From an uncultured Agathobacter sp. (GTDB lineage: Bacteria > Bacillota > Clostridia > Lachnospirales > Lachnospiraceae), in assembly GCA_934307695.1 (NCBI GenBank), contig CAKRCS010000011.1, positions 1 through 64,000 on the forward strand: DNA of 64,000 nucleotides, written 5' to 3'. A program made the position numbers and the translations under genes. The notes under the pieces were generated by a model that saw nothing but the letters and a program-made list of their open reading frames with translations, did not search any database and was not told the DNA's origin. Position 1 is the stretch's first letter, and every line of letters starts with the position of its first letter. This document shows positions 25,292 to 34,243 of the stretch, one piece after another.

Positions 25292-26134
25292 ATGCCGGAG
25301 AATGCAAGCTGCAGCGGAGCAGCAACCTGCTCAAAGTCAAGTTGTGAGGGCTGCCCAAGCAAGAGCAATCCGCAAAGCTTCTTAGAAAAAATGAATGAAT
25401 ACTCAAACATCCGCCATGTGATTGGCGTTGTAAGCGGTAAGGGAGGCGTTGGCAAATCCTTCGTAACCTCCTCCCTTGCGGTCCTTATGGCTAAGGCAGG
25501 CTACAAGGTGGGAATTTTGGACGCCGATATCACGGGACCATCCATTCCTAAGATGTTTGGTGTGCATGGCAATGTTGTCGGGGACGAAAAGGGTATGATC
25601 CCGTTAGAGTCCAAGGACGGAATCAAGATCATGTCCATCAATCTTCTGATGGAGGATGAGGAGGCTCCGGTTGTATGGAGAGGACCGGTGATCGCAGGCG
25701 TTGTAAAGCAGTTCTGGAATGAGACCGTATGGGGCGATGTAGACTATCTGTTCGTGGACATGCCTCCGGGAACCGGCGATGTTCCGCTTACTGTATTCCA
25801 GTCACTCCCGGTTGACGGGATCGTGATCGTGACATCCCCGCAGGAGCTTGTGCAGATGATCGTAAAGAAAGCCTACAATATGGCAGAGATGATGCACATC
25901 CCGGTGCTTGGCGTGGTAGAGAATTTCAGCTACTTAAAGTGCCCGGACTGTGGAAAGGAGATCAAGCTCTTCGGTGAAAGCCATGTAGATGAGACTGCGG
26001 CTGAGATGGGAATTCAGGTACTTGGCAAGCTCCCGCTTGATCCGGAGTACGCAAAGCAGGCAGACGCGGAGGATTTCTACAACATCGAAAATCCATATCT
26101 GGATGCGGCTGTCGAGGCAATTCGCAGACTGTAA
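25292..26134 (+). CDS. Mrp/NBP35-family iron-sulfur carrier ATPase
   Basis: A 280-residue P-loop NTPase. The deviant Walker A is SGKGGVGKS, followed by ILDADITGPSIPKMFG and VDMPPGTGDVPLT, all hallmarks of Mrp/ApbC proteins that carry Fe-S clusters to apo-proteins. Near the N-terminus a cysteine group (CSGAATC, CEGC) resembles the NBP35-type cluster site, and a CPDC pair lies near residue 207. Start at 25292, eight bases after GGAGGG, is preferred to the ATG at 25277 which overlaps that SD. Single gene followed by a terminator. Confidence 0.92.
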   Translation: MPENASCSGAATCSKSSCEGCPSKSNPQSFLEKMNEYSNIRHVIGVVSGKGGVGKSFVTSSLAVLMAKAGYKVGILDADITGPSIPKMFGVHGNVVGDEKGMIPLESKDGIKIMSINLLMEDEEAPVVWRGPVIAGVVKQFWNETVWGDVDYLFVDMPPGTGDVPLTVFQSLPVDGIVIVTSPQELVQMIVKKAYNMAEMMHIPVLGVVENFSYLKCPDCGKEIKLFGESHVDETAAEMGIQVLGKLPLDPEYAKQADAEDFYNIENPYLDAAVEAIRRL

Positions 26135-26145
26135 ACAACAGACAA

Positions 26146-26186
26146 AAAGGCTCTTTGCAACCCGTGTTGCAGGGAGCTTTCTTTTT
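26146..26186 (+). terminator. Rho-independent terminator
   Basis: AAAGGCTC-TTT-GCAAC pairs with GTTGC-AGG-GAGCTTT around a short loop, followed by CTTTTT, directly after the Mrp gene. Confidence 0.8.
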
Positions 26187-26297
26187 GGCTACTTTTTCTA
26201 ATTCACTTCCTTTTTATGGCGTTTTTTCATAAATTTTACCACTTGCTTTTGTGCAATCTGTGCATTAAACTAACGCTTGTTAAGATGGAGGGTAAAA

Positions 26298-28394
26298 ATG
26301 AACGCATTTTTTAAGAAAGTGAAAGAAGTTCTTTTCACGAAAAAAGAAAAACAGCATTCCGATGAATATTATAAAAGAATTGCTTTTTTTAATAAATATT
26401 CACTCGTATTCCACGCATTGCTTTCCTGTGGAATCGTTTTTTGTGTAGAAGCAATCTCAAGAAGAAGCTTTGTCTCTGCATGTACATTTTTGAATATGCA
26501 TACGCTTGCATTCTTTTATAATGCATTTATCGTGTTTGCATCACTTACATTGGTATATCTGTTCCGCAGACGTGCGTTTGTCCGCGTGATCATCTGCGGC
26601 TTCTGGACGATTCTCGGAATCATCAACGGCTGTGTGCTTTCCAACCGCGTTACGCCGTTCGGATACACGGATCTGAAATGCATTCCGGATCTGTTTGCCA
26701 TGAAAAATACCAATTATTTTACAGCGGAGCAGGCTGCTATGACCGTATTTGGCATCGGCACATTTGTTTTGCTCTGTATTGTCCTTTTTATAAAAGGACC
26801 TCGCTACGCGGGAAAACGCCGTATGATCGCTGGACCGATCGCAATTCTTGCGCTGATGTTTATCGGTATACCGCTCACGACAGACGCTGCACAGAGCACG
26901 CATGTCGTAGAGAGCTATTTTTCCAATATCGCACAGGGCTATGAGAATTACGGATTTATCTATGGATTTTCTTCCAGTGTTGTGGCGACCGGAATGAGCA
27001 AGCCGGCTGCATACTCCGAGGAGACCATTGACCAGATCGAGGCTGCGGTTGCGGAGAAGCAGGACGCAGCTTCCGAGACGGAGGAGAAAAAACCAAACAT
27101 CATCTGCGTACTTTTGGAGTCCTTCTGTGATCCGGATGAGATCAACTTCCTTGAGGTGAATAAGGATCCGATCCCGACATTCCATTATCTGGAGGAGAAT
27201 TTCTCTACCGGTTATCTGACAGTGCCGGTTGTAGGTGCAGGAACTGCAAACTCTGAGTTTGAAGTGCTTACCGGTATGAGCATGCAGTATTTTGGTCCGG
27301 GCGAGTACCCATACAAGACCATTCTGAAAAAGACGGACTGTGAGAGCACCGCTGCGGATCTTGCTTCCATTGGATACGCAACCCATGCGGTACACAATAA
27401 CGGCGGCAATTTTTACAGCCGTGTGAATGCATTTTCCATGATGGGATTTGATACATTTACCAGCAAGGAATTGATGAATATTACGGAAATCACACCGAAC
27501 GGAAGCTGGGCTACCGATGATATCTTAGTTGATGAGACGATCAAGACACTGGATGCAACACCGGATCAGCCGGACTTCACATACACGATCACGGTCGGAA
27601 CACACGGAGATTACCCGACCGAGTCTCTCTTTGAGAATCCGGAGTATGTGGTAAGCGGCGCGGCAGATGAAGCGGCAAATAACCAGTGGGGCTACTATGT
27701 TCACCAGTTGGCGGAGACAGACAAGTTTATCTCCAACCTGATCGAGAAGCTTTCCGAGAGAGATGAGGACACCATCGTTGTTATGTTTGGCGACCATCTT
27801 CCAACACTTGGACTTACCGATGAGGATATGCGCTCCGGCGATATTTACAAGACAAAGTATATTACATGGAATAATATGGGACTTGCAAAAGAGGATGCAG
27901 ACCTCTATGCATACCAGCTTATGGCAAAGACCACCGATGCTGTCGGCATCCATGAGGGAACAATCCTCGGATATCATCAGGCAATGGATTATGCCGTTTC
28001 CGATGAATATTTAAGCGGACTTGAAAATCTGCAGTATGATATTCTGTACGGTTCCCGCTACTGCTATGATGGCGAGGATGCATACCCGGCAACCGATATT
28101 GTGATGGGGATTGATGATGTTGTGATCGGCAAGGTGCTCGCGATGGAGACCCGCCCATTCGTATATATCTATGGAAGCAACTTTACCAAGTGGAGCAAGG
28201 TATATGTAAACGATGAGAAAGTATCGACGACATATCTTTCCGATACCTGCCTGCGAATTGCCAAGTCCAGCGTTACAGACGGCGATACGATTGTTGTCAG
28301 CCAGGTGGGATCAAGCAGTACAAGATTCCGTGATTCCAATGAAGTGGTATTTGGAAATGTGCCGGAAGAGGCATCAGAGTCCACAGAACAATAA
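26298..28394 (+). CDS. LtaS-like phosphoglycerol transferase/sulfatase-fold protein
   Basis: A 698-residue membrane enzyme. About five hydrophobic segments fill the first 210 residues, then an outside sulfatase-fold domain begins near KPNIICVLLESFCDP. The catalytic Thr is in VGAGTANSEFEVLTG, and the metal ligands include those in VMFGDHLPTLG. A C-terminal part of about 80 residues (YIYGSNFTKWSKVYVNDEKV) looks like an IPT/TIG beta-domain, an unusual extra. Family members polymerise glycerol phosphate from phosphatidylglycerol (lipoteichoic acid) or add phosphoglycerol to other glycans. The ATG at 26298 has GGAGGG seven bases upstream. Confidence 0.88.
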   Translation: MNAFFKKVKEVLFTKKEKQHSDEYYKRIAFFNKYSLVFHALLSCGIVFCVEAISRRSFVSACTFLNMHTLAFFYNAFIVFASLTLVYLFRRRAFVRVIICGFWTILGIINGCVLSNRVTPFGYTDLKCIPDLFAMKNTNYFTAEQAAMTVFGIGTFVLLCIVLFIKGPRYAGKRRMIAGPIAILALMFIGIPLTTDAAQSTHVVESYFSNIAQGYENYGFIYGFSSSVVATGMSKPAAYSEETIDQIEAAVAEKQDAASETEEKKPNIICVLLESFCDPDEINFLEVNKDPIPTFHYLEENFSTGYLTVPVVGAGTANSEFEVLTGMSMQYFGPGEYPYKTILKKTDCESTAADLASIGYATHAVHNNGGNFYSRVNAFSMMGFDTFTSKELMNITEITPNGSWATDDILVDETIKTLDATPDQPDFTYTITVGTHGDYPTESLFENPEYVVSGAADEAANNQWGYYVHQLAETDKFISNLIEKLSERDEDTIVVMFGDHLPTLGLTDEDMRSGDIYKTKYITWNNMGLAKEDADLYAYQLMAKTTDAVGIHEGTILGYHQAMDYAVSDEYLSGLENLQYDILYGSRYCYDGEDAYPATDIVMGIDDVVIGKVLAMETRPFVYIYGSNFTKWSKVYVNDEKVSTTYLSDTCLRIAKSSVTDGDTIVVSQVGSSSTRFRDSNEVVFGNVPEEASESTEQ

Positions 28395-28415
28395 AGAGAA
28401 TATTGGAAGTGACCA

Positions 28416-28453
28416 TAAAAAGGGGAGCGTACCGTATCGGTATGCTCCCTTTT
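28416..28453. terminator. bidirectional terminator between convergent genes
   Basis: AAAAGGGGAGCGTACC pairs with GGTATGCTCCCTTTT around a GTATC loop; the A and T ends serve both strands. It separates the LtaS-like gene (plus) from the CsoR gene (minus). Confidence 0.85.
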
Positions 28454-28454
28454 G

Positions 28455-28805
28455 CTATTTGACAAACTTGTTGATGGCTTCATTTAAATCATCAAGCGCC
28501 TTCTGGTCGCCTGTCTCAAGCGCATCGATAATACAATGATTGATGTGATCTTCGAGAATGATCTTTCCGATGTTGTTGATGGCAGACCGCACTGCGGCAA
28601 TCTGGATCAATACCTCGGTGCAGTCCCTGTCATGCTCGATCATTGTCTTGATGGATTCCATGTGCCCGATTGCCCGGTTCATGCGGTTGATCACTGCCTT
28701 GGTGTTCTCATGGTGGTGACCGTGATGTTCGTCATGCAGCTTATCATCATGGGTATGCTCGACAACCGTGCCGTCGCTTAGCACATGGGTGTGTGTTTTT
28801 TTCAT
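28455..28805 (-). CDS. csoR: CsoR-family metal-sensing repressor
   Basis: A 116-residue all-helical repressor (DUF156). The Cu(I) signature is complete: Cys in HDRDCTEVLIQ, then His and Cys four apart in EDHINHC. The first 35 residues are unusually rich in histidine (HTHDDKLHDEHHGHHHE), a probable extra metal-binding tail. CsoR proteins release DNA when they bind copper, but no copper ATPase or chaperone gene is near. It is 41 bases downstream of the butyryl-CoA CoA-transferase gene on the same strand and could be read from the same transcript. Confidence 0.87.
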   Translation of the reverse strand: MKKTHTHVLSDGTVVEHTHDDKLHDEHHGHHHENTKAVINRMNRAIGHMESIKTMIEHDRDCTEVLIQIAAVRSAINNIGKIILEDHINHCIIDALETGDQKALDDLNEAINKFVK

Positions 28806-28846
28806 ACAGATGTTATCCTCTTGCTTTCAAGGCGTCCGCCGGAATA

Positions 28847-30187
28847 TTACCGGTTGGAACGTCTCCAGATGTGCATAGCCTCTGCTTCCTTGATCAGTTC
28901 GTCGCGGAAGTCCGGGTGAGCGATGCTGATGATCGCCTCTGCCTTCTGCCAGGTAGATAAGCCCTTTACATTAACCATACCGTACTCGGTAACGATGTAG
29001 TGGGTGTTGGCGCGTGTATCGGTTACGATAGAACCCTCTGCCAAAGTCGGGCGAATGCGGGAATGCAGAACGCCTGCCTTGTCTGTGAAGGTGGAGGAAC
29101 AGCAGATAAAGCTCTTTCCACCGTTGGACAGATAAGCGCCGAGTACAAAGTCAAGCTGTCCGCCTGCACCGCTGATGTGCTTGGTTCCGGAGGACTCTGA
29201 GCTGATCTGACCAAAGAGGTCTAAGTCAACACAGTTGTTGATGGAGATAAAGTTGTCCAAAGCAGCGATGGAGCGGATATCGTTCGTGTAGCTTACCGGT
29301 GCGCTCATAAGCTCCGGGTTCTCATCCATGTAATCGTACATTTTCTTGGTTCCTGCACCAAAGCCGTAGGTCTGGCGATAGCGGTCGATAGACTTGTGCG
29401 CTCCGGTGATCTTTCCGGCTTTCGCAATGTCAACAAAAGCATCAACGTACATTTCGGTATGTACACCGAGGTCTTTCAGGTCAGACTCAGCGATGAGGGA
29501 GCCGACTGCGTTTGGCATTCCGCCGATTCCAAGCTGCAGGCATGCGCCGTTTGGAATCTGGTCAACGATAAGCTCGGCAACCTTCTTGTCAACCTCGGTT
29601 GCAGGACCGCCTGCGCCAAGCTCACCGATCGGTGCGTTGTCACCCTCGACAATGTAAGTAACCTGTGAGATATGTACGCCGGTCTCGAAACCGCCGTGGC
29701 AGCGAGGCATATTCTGATTAACCTCGACGATGATCTTCTTTGCGCCCTCGCACATTGCTCCAAGATGGGATGCGTTTGGTCCAAAATTGAAATAGCCGTG
29801 TGCATCCATCGGTGCAACCTGGAACATGGCAACATCTGTGGTTGCGGCTCCATCGCGATAGTAGCGGGGAAGCTCGGAATAGCGGATCGGTGAATAGAAT
29901 GAGCAGCCGCGTGCAATCAGCTTACGTTCGATTCCTGACATGTGCCAGGAGTTCCATGTAAAATGCTCCGGCGCATCCTCACGCTCAAAAATGGCAAGTG
30001 GCTTTAACAGGATACCTCCGCGCAGCTTAACGTCCTTAAGCTCATCGGTTCTCCGGGCAAGTGCTTTGTCGAGAACGTCCGGGGTGCCGTTGCACCAGCC
30101 GTAGTCTACCCAGTCGCCGGACTTTACAAGCTTTACCGCTTCGTCGGCTGAGACAAGTTTCTGCTTATACTCTTCTAAAAAACTCAT
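28847..30187 (-). CDS. but: butyryl-CoA:acetate CoA-transferase
   Basis: A 446-residue enzyme that moves CoA from butyryl-CoA to acetate, the last step of butyrate formation in Roseburia and relatives. The whole chain matches my memory of that group, from [18 protein letters not shown] to the C-terminus [11 protein letters not shown], with [24 protein letters not shown] and the likely catalytic glutamate in [11 protein letters not shown]. The start is the ATG at 30187 with GGAGGT six bases upstream; the longer upstream frame has no family similarity. It has its own promoter. Distinction from propionyl-CoA transferases rests on overall resemblance. Confidence 0.93.
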   Translation of the reverse strand: MSFLEEYKQKLVSADEAVKLVKSGDWVDYGWCNGTPDVLDKALARRTDELKDVKLRGGILLKPLAIFEREDAPEHFTWNSWHMSGIERKLIARGCSFYSPIRYSELPRYYRDGAATTDVAMFQVAPMDAHGYFNFGPNASHLGAMCEGAKKIIVEVNQNMPRCHGGFETGVHISQVTYIVEGDNAPIGELGAGGPATEVDKKVAELIVDQIPNGACLQLGIGGMPNAVGSLIAESDLKDLGVHTEMYVDAFVDIAKAGKITGAHKSIDRYRQTYGFGAGTKKMYDYMDENPELMSAPVSYTNDIRSIAALDNFISINNCVDLDLFGQISSESSGTKHISGAGGQLDFVLGAYLSNGGKSFICCSSTFTDKAGVLHSRIRPTLAEGSIVTDTRANTHYIVTEYGMVNVKGLSTWQKAEAIISIAHPDFRDELIKEAEAMHIWRRSNR

Positions 30188-30290
30188 AGTACCTCCTTTA
30201 TGTGTCGCATCGGTAAGATGCGTTTTGGATATATGTGATAAACAAAACAATCGGGTGAAGCAGATAAGGAATCTGACTTCAGACCTATTG

Positions 30291-30319
30291 ATTGTAACAT
30301 GGGAAAAGGCGCAATACAA
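30291..30319 (-). promoter_or_regulatory. promoter for the CoA-transferase gene
   Basis: On the minus strand TTGTAT (30314-30319) and TACAAT (30291-30296) are 17 bases apart, just after the stop of the GT2 gene. It gives a leader of about 100 bases holding a small hairpin, CGCATC-TTACC-GATGCG (30206-30222), just before the ribosome-binding site. Confidence 0.6.
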
Positions 30320-30333
30320 GTGCTGGGGGAAGA

Positions 30334-31425
30334 TTACAACGTCTCCGGCAGTGTCCACTCCATTGCCTGTTTTTTAAAGATTGCTGCCTGCATGCGGCAG
30401 TCCGCAATACATTCGGTGTCCGCAGTAAGCTTTAAGCGCGCCGCAGGGGGAAGGGCATTTAATGCCTCCTCTTTGGAATCCGCCCACTTTTCATAGCAGT
30501 CGGCAAGTGCGTGGAGCGGGATGCATCCGCCGGTCTCGATATCGAGAACCGGGTGCGCCTCATAGACCGCCTTGCGGAACCACAGGATTGCCTCCTCGTA
30601 GTCCTTCTGATCCTGATAGTAGAAGCCCAGCTCACAGCATACTTCGCTGAAGCTATTCTCCGCAACGTTTTTGAGTGCGATGGAGAAGAAATGGTTTCCA
30701 TCATTGCTCTGCCGGTAATAGCGTGCAAGGACGCAGATGGTCTCCTCGGATGCTCCGGCGCGGTACATGCCTTCAAAGATCGGCGCTGCGTCTGCAAAAT
30801 CCTCCGGAGTGCCGCATTTTAAAAGCTCTTTTGCGTACATGGTAATGATATTTTTCGGCAAAAATCCGTTCTTGGAGAACGAGTGCCGGAAAATGGAAAA
30901 ATCGCGCTTGCCATGAGGCGCCTGCGGCTGGTGCAGGATCTCAATATCACTGTCATACACGACCGGATCGAGCCGGACAGTCTCATGCACCGGATTGATC
31001 CAGGTAAATGTGCGCAGCCGGCGGAACAGCTTCGGGCGAAGCTCCTTAGCGGCATTCTGCACGGTATTGTACTCTGCCGGGGTAATGTACGGCATCTGTA
31101 CGATCTCAATCTCCGGAAGCAGTGCTGCCTTTAACATGGCGAAACGCTTACGATTCAGCTCGTCGATATACTCATCCGCATCCGGCGCATAGATATATTC
31201 CATCGTTGCCTTGGAAAACGAGAAGTTACGCGCTGCGGCAAAATCCTCACACCAGGAGAAATCATATACGAGGTCGGTGTATTGTCTCGCGATCTCCTTC
31301 GTGTTGTCGGTGGAACCGGTATCCACGATGATGATCTCATCCATGAGACCTTTGAGGGAATCTAAGCATCGAGCCAGCACCTTTTCTTCGTTTTTTACAA
31401 TCATACATAAGCTGATGGTAATCAT
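30334..31425 (-). CDS. GT2 glycosyltransferase with C-terminal TPR-like repeats
   Basis: A 363-residue protein. Residues 1-90 are a GT2 (GT-A fold) domain: [23 protein letters not shown] and [12 protein letters not shown] carry the nucleotide-sugar and metal (DAD) sites. The second half contains helical repeats of TPR type ([28 protein letters not shown]). This architecture occurs in transferases acting on proteins or peptides and in uncharacterised glycan enzymes. No partner is adjacent: its neighbour downstream is the CoA-transferase and upstream is a divergent transporter. SD AAAGGAGC is good. Confidence 0.85.
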   Translation of the reverse strand: MITISLCMIVKNEEKVLARCLDSLKGLMDEIIIVDTGSTDNTKEIARQYTDLVYDFSWCEDFAAARNFSFSKATMEYIYAPDADEYIDELNRKRFAMLKAALLPEIEIVQMPYITPAEYNTVQNAAKELRPKLFRRLRTFTWINPVHETVRLDPVVYDSDIEILHQPQAPHGKRDFSIFRHSFSKNGFLPKNIITMYAKELLKCGTPEDFADAAPIFEGMYRAGASEETICVLARYYRQSNDGNHFFSIALKNVAENSFSEVCCELGFYYQDQKDYEEAILWFRKAVYEAHPVLDIETGGCIPLHALADCYEKWADSKEEALNALPPAARLKLTADTECIADCRMQAAIFKKQAMEWTLPETL

Positions 31426-31508
31426 GGAAAGCTCCTTTCATAAGGAAAGACATCTTATACTTAATTTTACCCTTTTTGCGCAATTTTGCAAGCGACAGCA
31501 TATCTTCA

Positions 31509-31538
31509 TTGACATGTAAATGGATGAAAGCGTAGAAT
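31509..31538 (+). promoter_or_regulatory. promoter for the EamA transporter
   Basis: TTGACA (31509-31514) and TAGAAT (31533-31538), 18-base spacing, in the divergent gap between the GT2 and transporter genes. Confidence 0.6.
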
Positions 31539-31580
31539 CAGCATGATAATTCTAAAATTGAAAATTAAAAGGAAAGAAAA

Positions 31581-32540
31581 ATGGAAACACAAAAAAAAGA
31601 ACTTTTTTTACAAAAAACAATCGTTGTGTGGGCGGGCGCACTGATCTGCTGCGCACTGTGGGGCAGTGCATTTCCGTGCATTAAGCTGGGATACAAGTGG
31701 ATGCAGATCGAGGCATCGGACACCGCGACACAGATCTTATATGCGGGAATACGGTTTACACTTGCAGGAGTGCTCGCAATCGCGATCGGAAGCGTCTTGC
31801 AGAAGCGGTTTTTGTTCCCTGAAAGGGAGGCACTGCCGAAGGTTGTCTGGCTTGCTTTTTTGCAGACGGTTCTGCAATATCTTTTCTTCTATGTCGGACT
31901 GGCGCATACCACGGGCGTGAAGGCATCGATCATTGAAGGGATGAACGTGTTTGTCGCGGTATTCGTCGCGGGGTATCTTTTCCGGCAGGAGAAGGTCACA
32001 ACGAAAAAGCTGGTCGGCTGTGTCATCGGATTTATCGGTGTGATCTTGGTAAATATACTAGGCGGAAGCTTTGCAGGAGGTTTTGTCCTGCAGAATCCGT
32101 TTGCGGGTGAGAGCGGGATATCGCTGTTTGGGGAAGGATTTATCTTCTTTTCTACGGTGTCCTATGCATTTTCTTCCGTGTTCTTAAAATCATATTCCAA
32201 GAAGCACGATCCGGTCATGCTAAGCGGCTACCAGTTTCTGCTCGGAGGCGTGATCATGATGATCTGTGGTCTGCTGTCTGGCGGAAGGATTACCCAGATC
32301 AGTCCGAGGGCGGTTGCAATGTTGCTTTGGCTTGCGGTGGTGTCTGCCGTGGCGTATTCCCTGTGGGGGATTTTACTCAAATACAATCCGGTTTCCAAGG
32401 TCGCAGTCTTTGGTTTTATGAATCCGGTATTTGGTGTGATCCTGTCCGCAATTTTGCTGCAGGAGTCGCAAAGCCTTGGCGTGGGCGCAATCGTATCGCT
32501 TGCATTTGTGTGCGCCGGAATATATATTGTTAATAAGTAG
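31581..32540 (+). CDS. EamA/DMT-family transporter
   Basis: A 319-residue membrane protein with ten hydrophobic segments arranged as two EamA repeats; the first repeat has CALWGSAFPCIKLGYKW and the second SYAFSSVFLKSYSKKHDP and SLWGILLKYNPVSKVAVFGF. DMT carriers export or import small metabolites such as amino acids and nucleotides; the substrate here is unknown. RBS AAAGGAAAG. It ends in front of an 18-bp tandem repeat. Confidence 0.9.
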   Translation: METQKKELFLQKTIVVWAGALICCALWGSAFPCIKLGYKWMQIEASDTATQILYAGIRFTLAGVLAIAIGSVLQKRFLFPEREALPKVVWLAFLQTVLQYLFFYVGLAHTTGVKASIIEGMNVFVAVFVAGYLFRQEKVTTKKLVGCVIGFIGVILVNILGGSFAGGFVLQNPFAGESGISLFGEGFIFFSTVSYAFSSVFLKSYSKKHDPVMLSGYQFLLGGVIMMICGLLSGGRITQISPRAVAMLLWLAVVSAVAYSLWGILLKYNPVSKVAVFGFMNPVFGVILSAILLQESQSLGVGAIVSLAFVCAGIYIVNK

Positions 32541-32564
32541 CAGGAACTGTGCGATAGTGCTGGC

Positions 32565-32672
32565 ATGACAGATGGTGCCGGTACAACAGATAACGCTGGC
32601 ACAACAGATAACGCTGGCACAACAGATAACGCTGGTACAACAGATAACGCTGGCATGATAGCTGGCACAGCG
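32565..32672 (+). repeat. 18-bp in-frame tandem repeat
   Basis: Four near-perfect copies of ACAACAGATAACGCTGGC occupy 32583-32654 (one copy ends GGT), with a decayed copy on each side. The plus strand can be read as an ORF from the ATG at 32565 giving repeated TTDNAG and running to 32771, overlapping the methyltransferase start at 32695. No good ribosome-binding site precedes that ATG, so translation is uncertain. Since 18 is a multiple of three, gain or loss of units never shifts frame. Confidence 0.85.
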
Positions 32673-32694
32673 GCGGATAAGGAGAATGACATAA

Positions 32695-34092
32695 ATGGAG
32701 AACCATACAATCATAACATTAAAAAAGGGCGAGGGACGCGGGATAAAATCCGGCGGACTTTGGATATTTGACAATGAGATCGATACGATTACCGGATCAT
32801 TTAAGAATGGCGGGATCGTAACGGTACACGACTTTGACGGCTACCCGATGGGGCAGGGCTTTATCAATCAAAATTCCAAGATAAGAGTGCGTCTGTTAAG
32901 CAGAAAGACAGACGTGGACATCAATGAGGATTTCTTACGCATGCGCGTGAAAAATGCGTGGGATTACCGCAAGAGCGTGATGCATGGTGGCAACGAAAGT
33001 CGCGTGACAAAGATACCGGGAGTGGGAGCAACCGGCTGTCCGGATCTGAATTGCTGCCGTGTGATATTTGGCGAAGCAGACTGGCTTCCGGGGCTGGTGG
33101 TGGACAAATACAATGATGTACTTGTCGTGGAATCCCTTGCCCTTGGAATGGAAGCATTAAAAGAGACGATCCTTGCAAATCTCGTTCAACGGATGGCGCA
33201 GGATGGCATCAGGATCCGTGGCATTTATGAACGTTCAGATGCCCCGGTCAGAAAGAAGGAGGGCTTGCAGCCATTCAAGGGATTTTTGTATGCAGCTGAT
33301 ATGGACGGTATACCGGGGAATGCCGGAAATATCGCGGACGCGAAGGCGGACGGCAGCACGAATAGCGGAGCGTTTTTTAATTACAAGGAGTTTGACACCA
33401 AGGTTGAAATCATTGAAAACGGTGTCCGCTATCTTGTCGATGTGGAAAATGGTCAGAAAACAGGCTTTTTCCTTGACCAGAAATACAATCGTCTGGCAAT
33501 GCAGGGGATCGTGAAAGGAGCATTGCAGCGCGAGGAGAATATCAAAGGTGCCGGAACGCTTAAGGTGCTCGACTGCTTTACACACATGGGCACATTTGCA
33601 CTCAACTGCGGGCTTGCGGGTGCGACCGATGTTACGGGACTGGATATCTCTGAATTTGCGGTGGCACAGGCGAGTGACAATGCGCAGCGCAATGGCTTAC
33701 AGGATAGCGTGCATTTTCGCGCGGCAAACGTACTTGATGAGCTTCCAAAACTTGCCGCAGCAGGGGAGAAGTTCGATCTGGTGATCCTTGATCCACCGGC
33801 ATTTACAAAGTCGAGGGAGGCTACCAAGAATGCCATCAAGGGTTATCGTGAGATTAACATTAAGGGACTCAAGCTGGTCAGGGACGGTGGCTATTTTGCA
33901 ACCTGTTCCTGCTCACACTTTATGACGCAGGAGCTTTTTACAAAGGTGATCGGTCAGGCTGCGCAGAGTGCGCATAAGCGCCTCCGCCAGATCGAGTTCC
34001 GGACGCAGGCGCAGGATCACCCGATTCTGTGGGCGGCGGATGAGAGCTATTATTTGAAGTTTCTGGTCTTTCAGGTGGTTGAGGAGAAGTAA
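32695..34092 (+). CDS. rlmI: RlmI-like 23S rRNA m5C methyltransferase
   Basis: A 465-residue class I SAM methyltransferase with an N-terminal PUA domain (KKGEGRGIKSGGLWIFDNEID). DGYPMGQGFINQNSKIRVRLLS and GWLPGLVVDKY-like blocks precede the catalytic domain, whose SAM motif is VLDCFTHMGTFAL and catalytic region LVILDPPAFTKSR followed by FATCSCSHFM. It methylates cytosine in 23S rRNA. Two insertions (about residues 200-222 and 265-282) make it longer than E. coli RlmI at about 396 residues. The SD (AAGGAG) lies just after the tandem repeat. Confidence 0.87.
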   Translation: MENHTIITLKKGEGRGIKSGGLWIFDNEIDTITGSFKNGGIVTVHDFDGYPMGQGFINQNSKIRVRLLSRKTDVDINEDFLRMRVKNAWDYRKSVMHGGNESRVTKIPGVGATGCPDLNCCRVIFGEADWLPGLVVDKYNDVLVVESLALGMEALKETILANLVQRMAQDGIRIRGIYERSDAPVRKKEGLQPFKGFLYAADMDGIPGNAGNIADAKADGSTNSGAFFNYKEFDTKVEIIENGVRYLVDVENGQKTGFFLDQKYNRLAMQGIVKGALQREENIKGAGTLKVLDCFTHMGTFALNCGLAGATDVTGLDISEFAVAQASDNAQRNGLQDSVHFRAANVLDELPKLAAAGEKFDLVILDPPAFTKSREATKNAIKGYREINIKGLKLVRDGGYFATCSCSHFMTQELFTKVIGQAAQSAHKRLRQIEFRTQAQDHPILWAADESYYLKFLVFQVVEEK

Positions 34093-34127
34093 GAGCCGGG
34101 GCGGAAATGATGTAATAAGCAAATATT

Positions 34128-34190
34128 CATCGCAGGAAAGCCACAAAAAGTGATGGCTAGGTGATAAAATGTACAATAGCCATCACAGGA
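34128..34190. repeat. palindromic intergenic element
   Basis: GTGATGGCTA (34150-34159) and TAGCCATCAC (34177-34186) form a perfect 10-bp inverted repeat with a 17-base spacer. Left of it, CATCGCAGGAAAGCCACAA (34129-34147) recurs with two mismatches at 45994-46012, upstream of the DUF262 operon. Both copies lie just behind an RNA methyltransferase gene and just before AT-rich genes. Confidence 0.5.
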
Positions 34191-34243
34191 ATGCGGTAAA
34201 GAATAGTGAGAAATGGAAAAATTGGAGGTTGATGAGGTAAATT

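Noticed and set aside
28969..30358. Extended N-terminus of the CoA-transferase from a start at 30358
   Set aside because: The added 57 residues have no family similarity and span the promoter and ribosome-binding site; the ATG at 30187 fits the family.
32565..32672. CRISPR array
   Set aside because: The units are directly adjacent 18-mers without spacers; there are no cas genes in the window.
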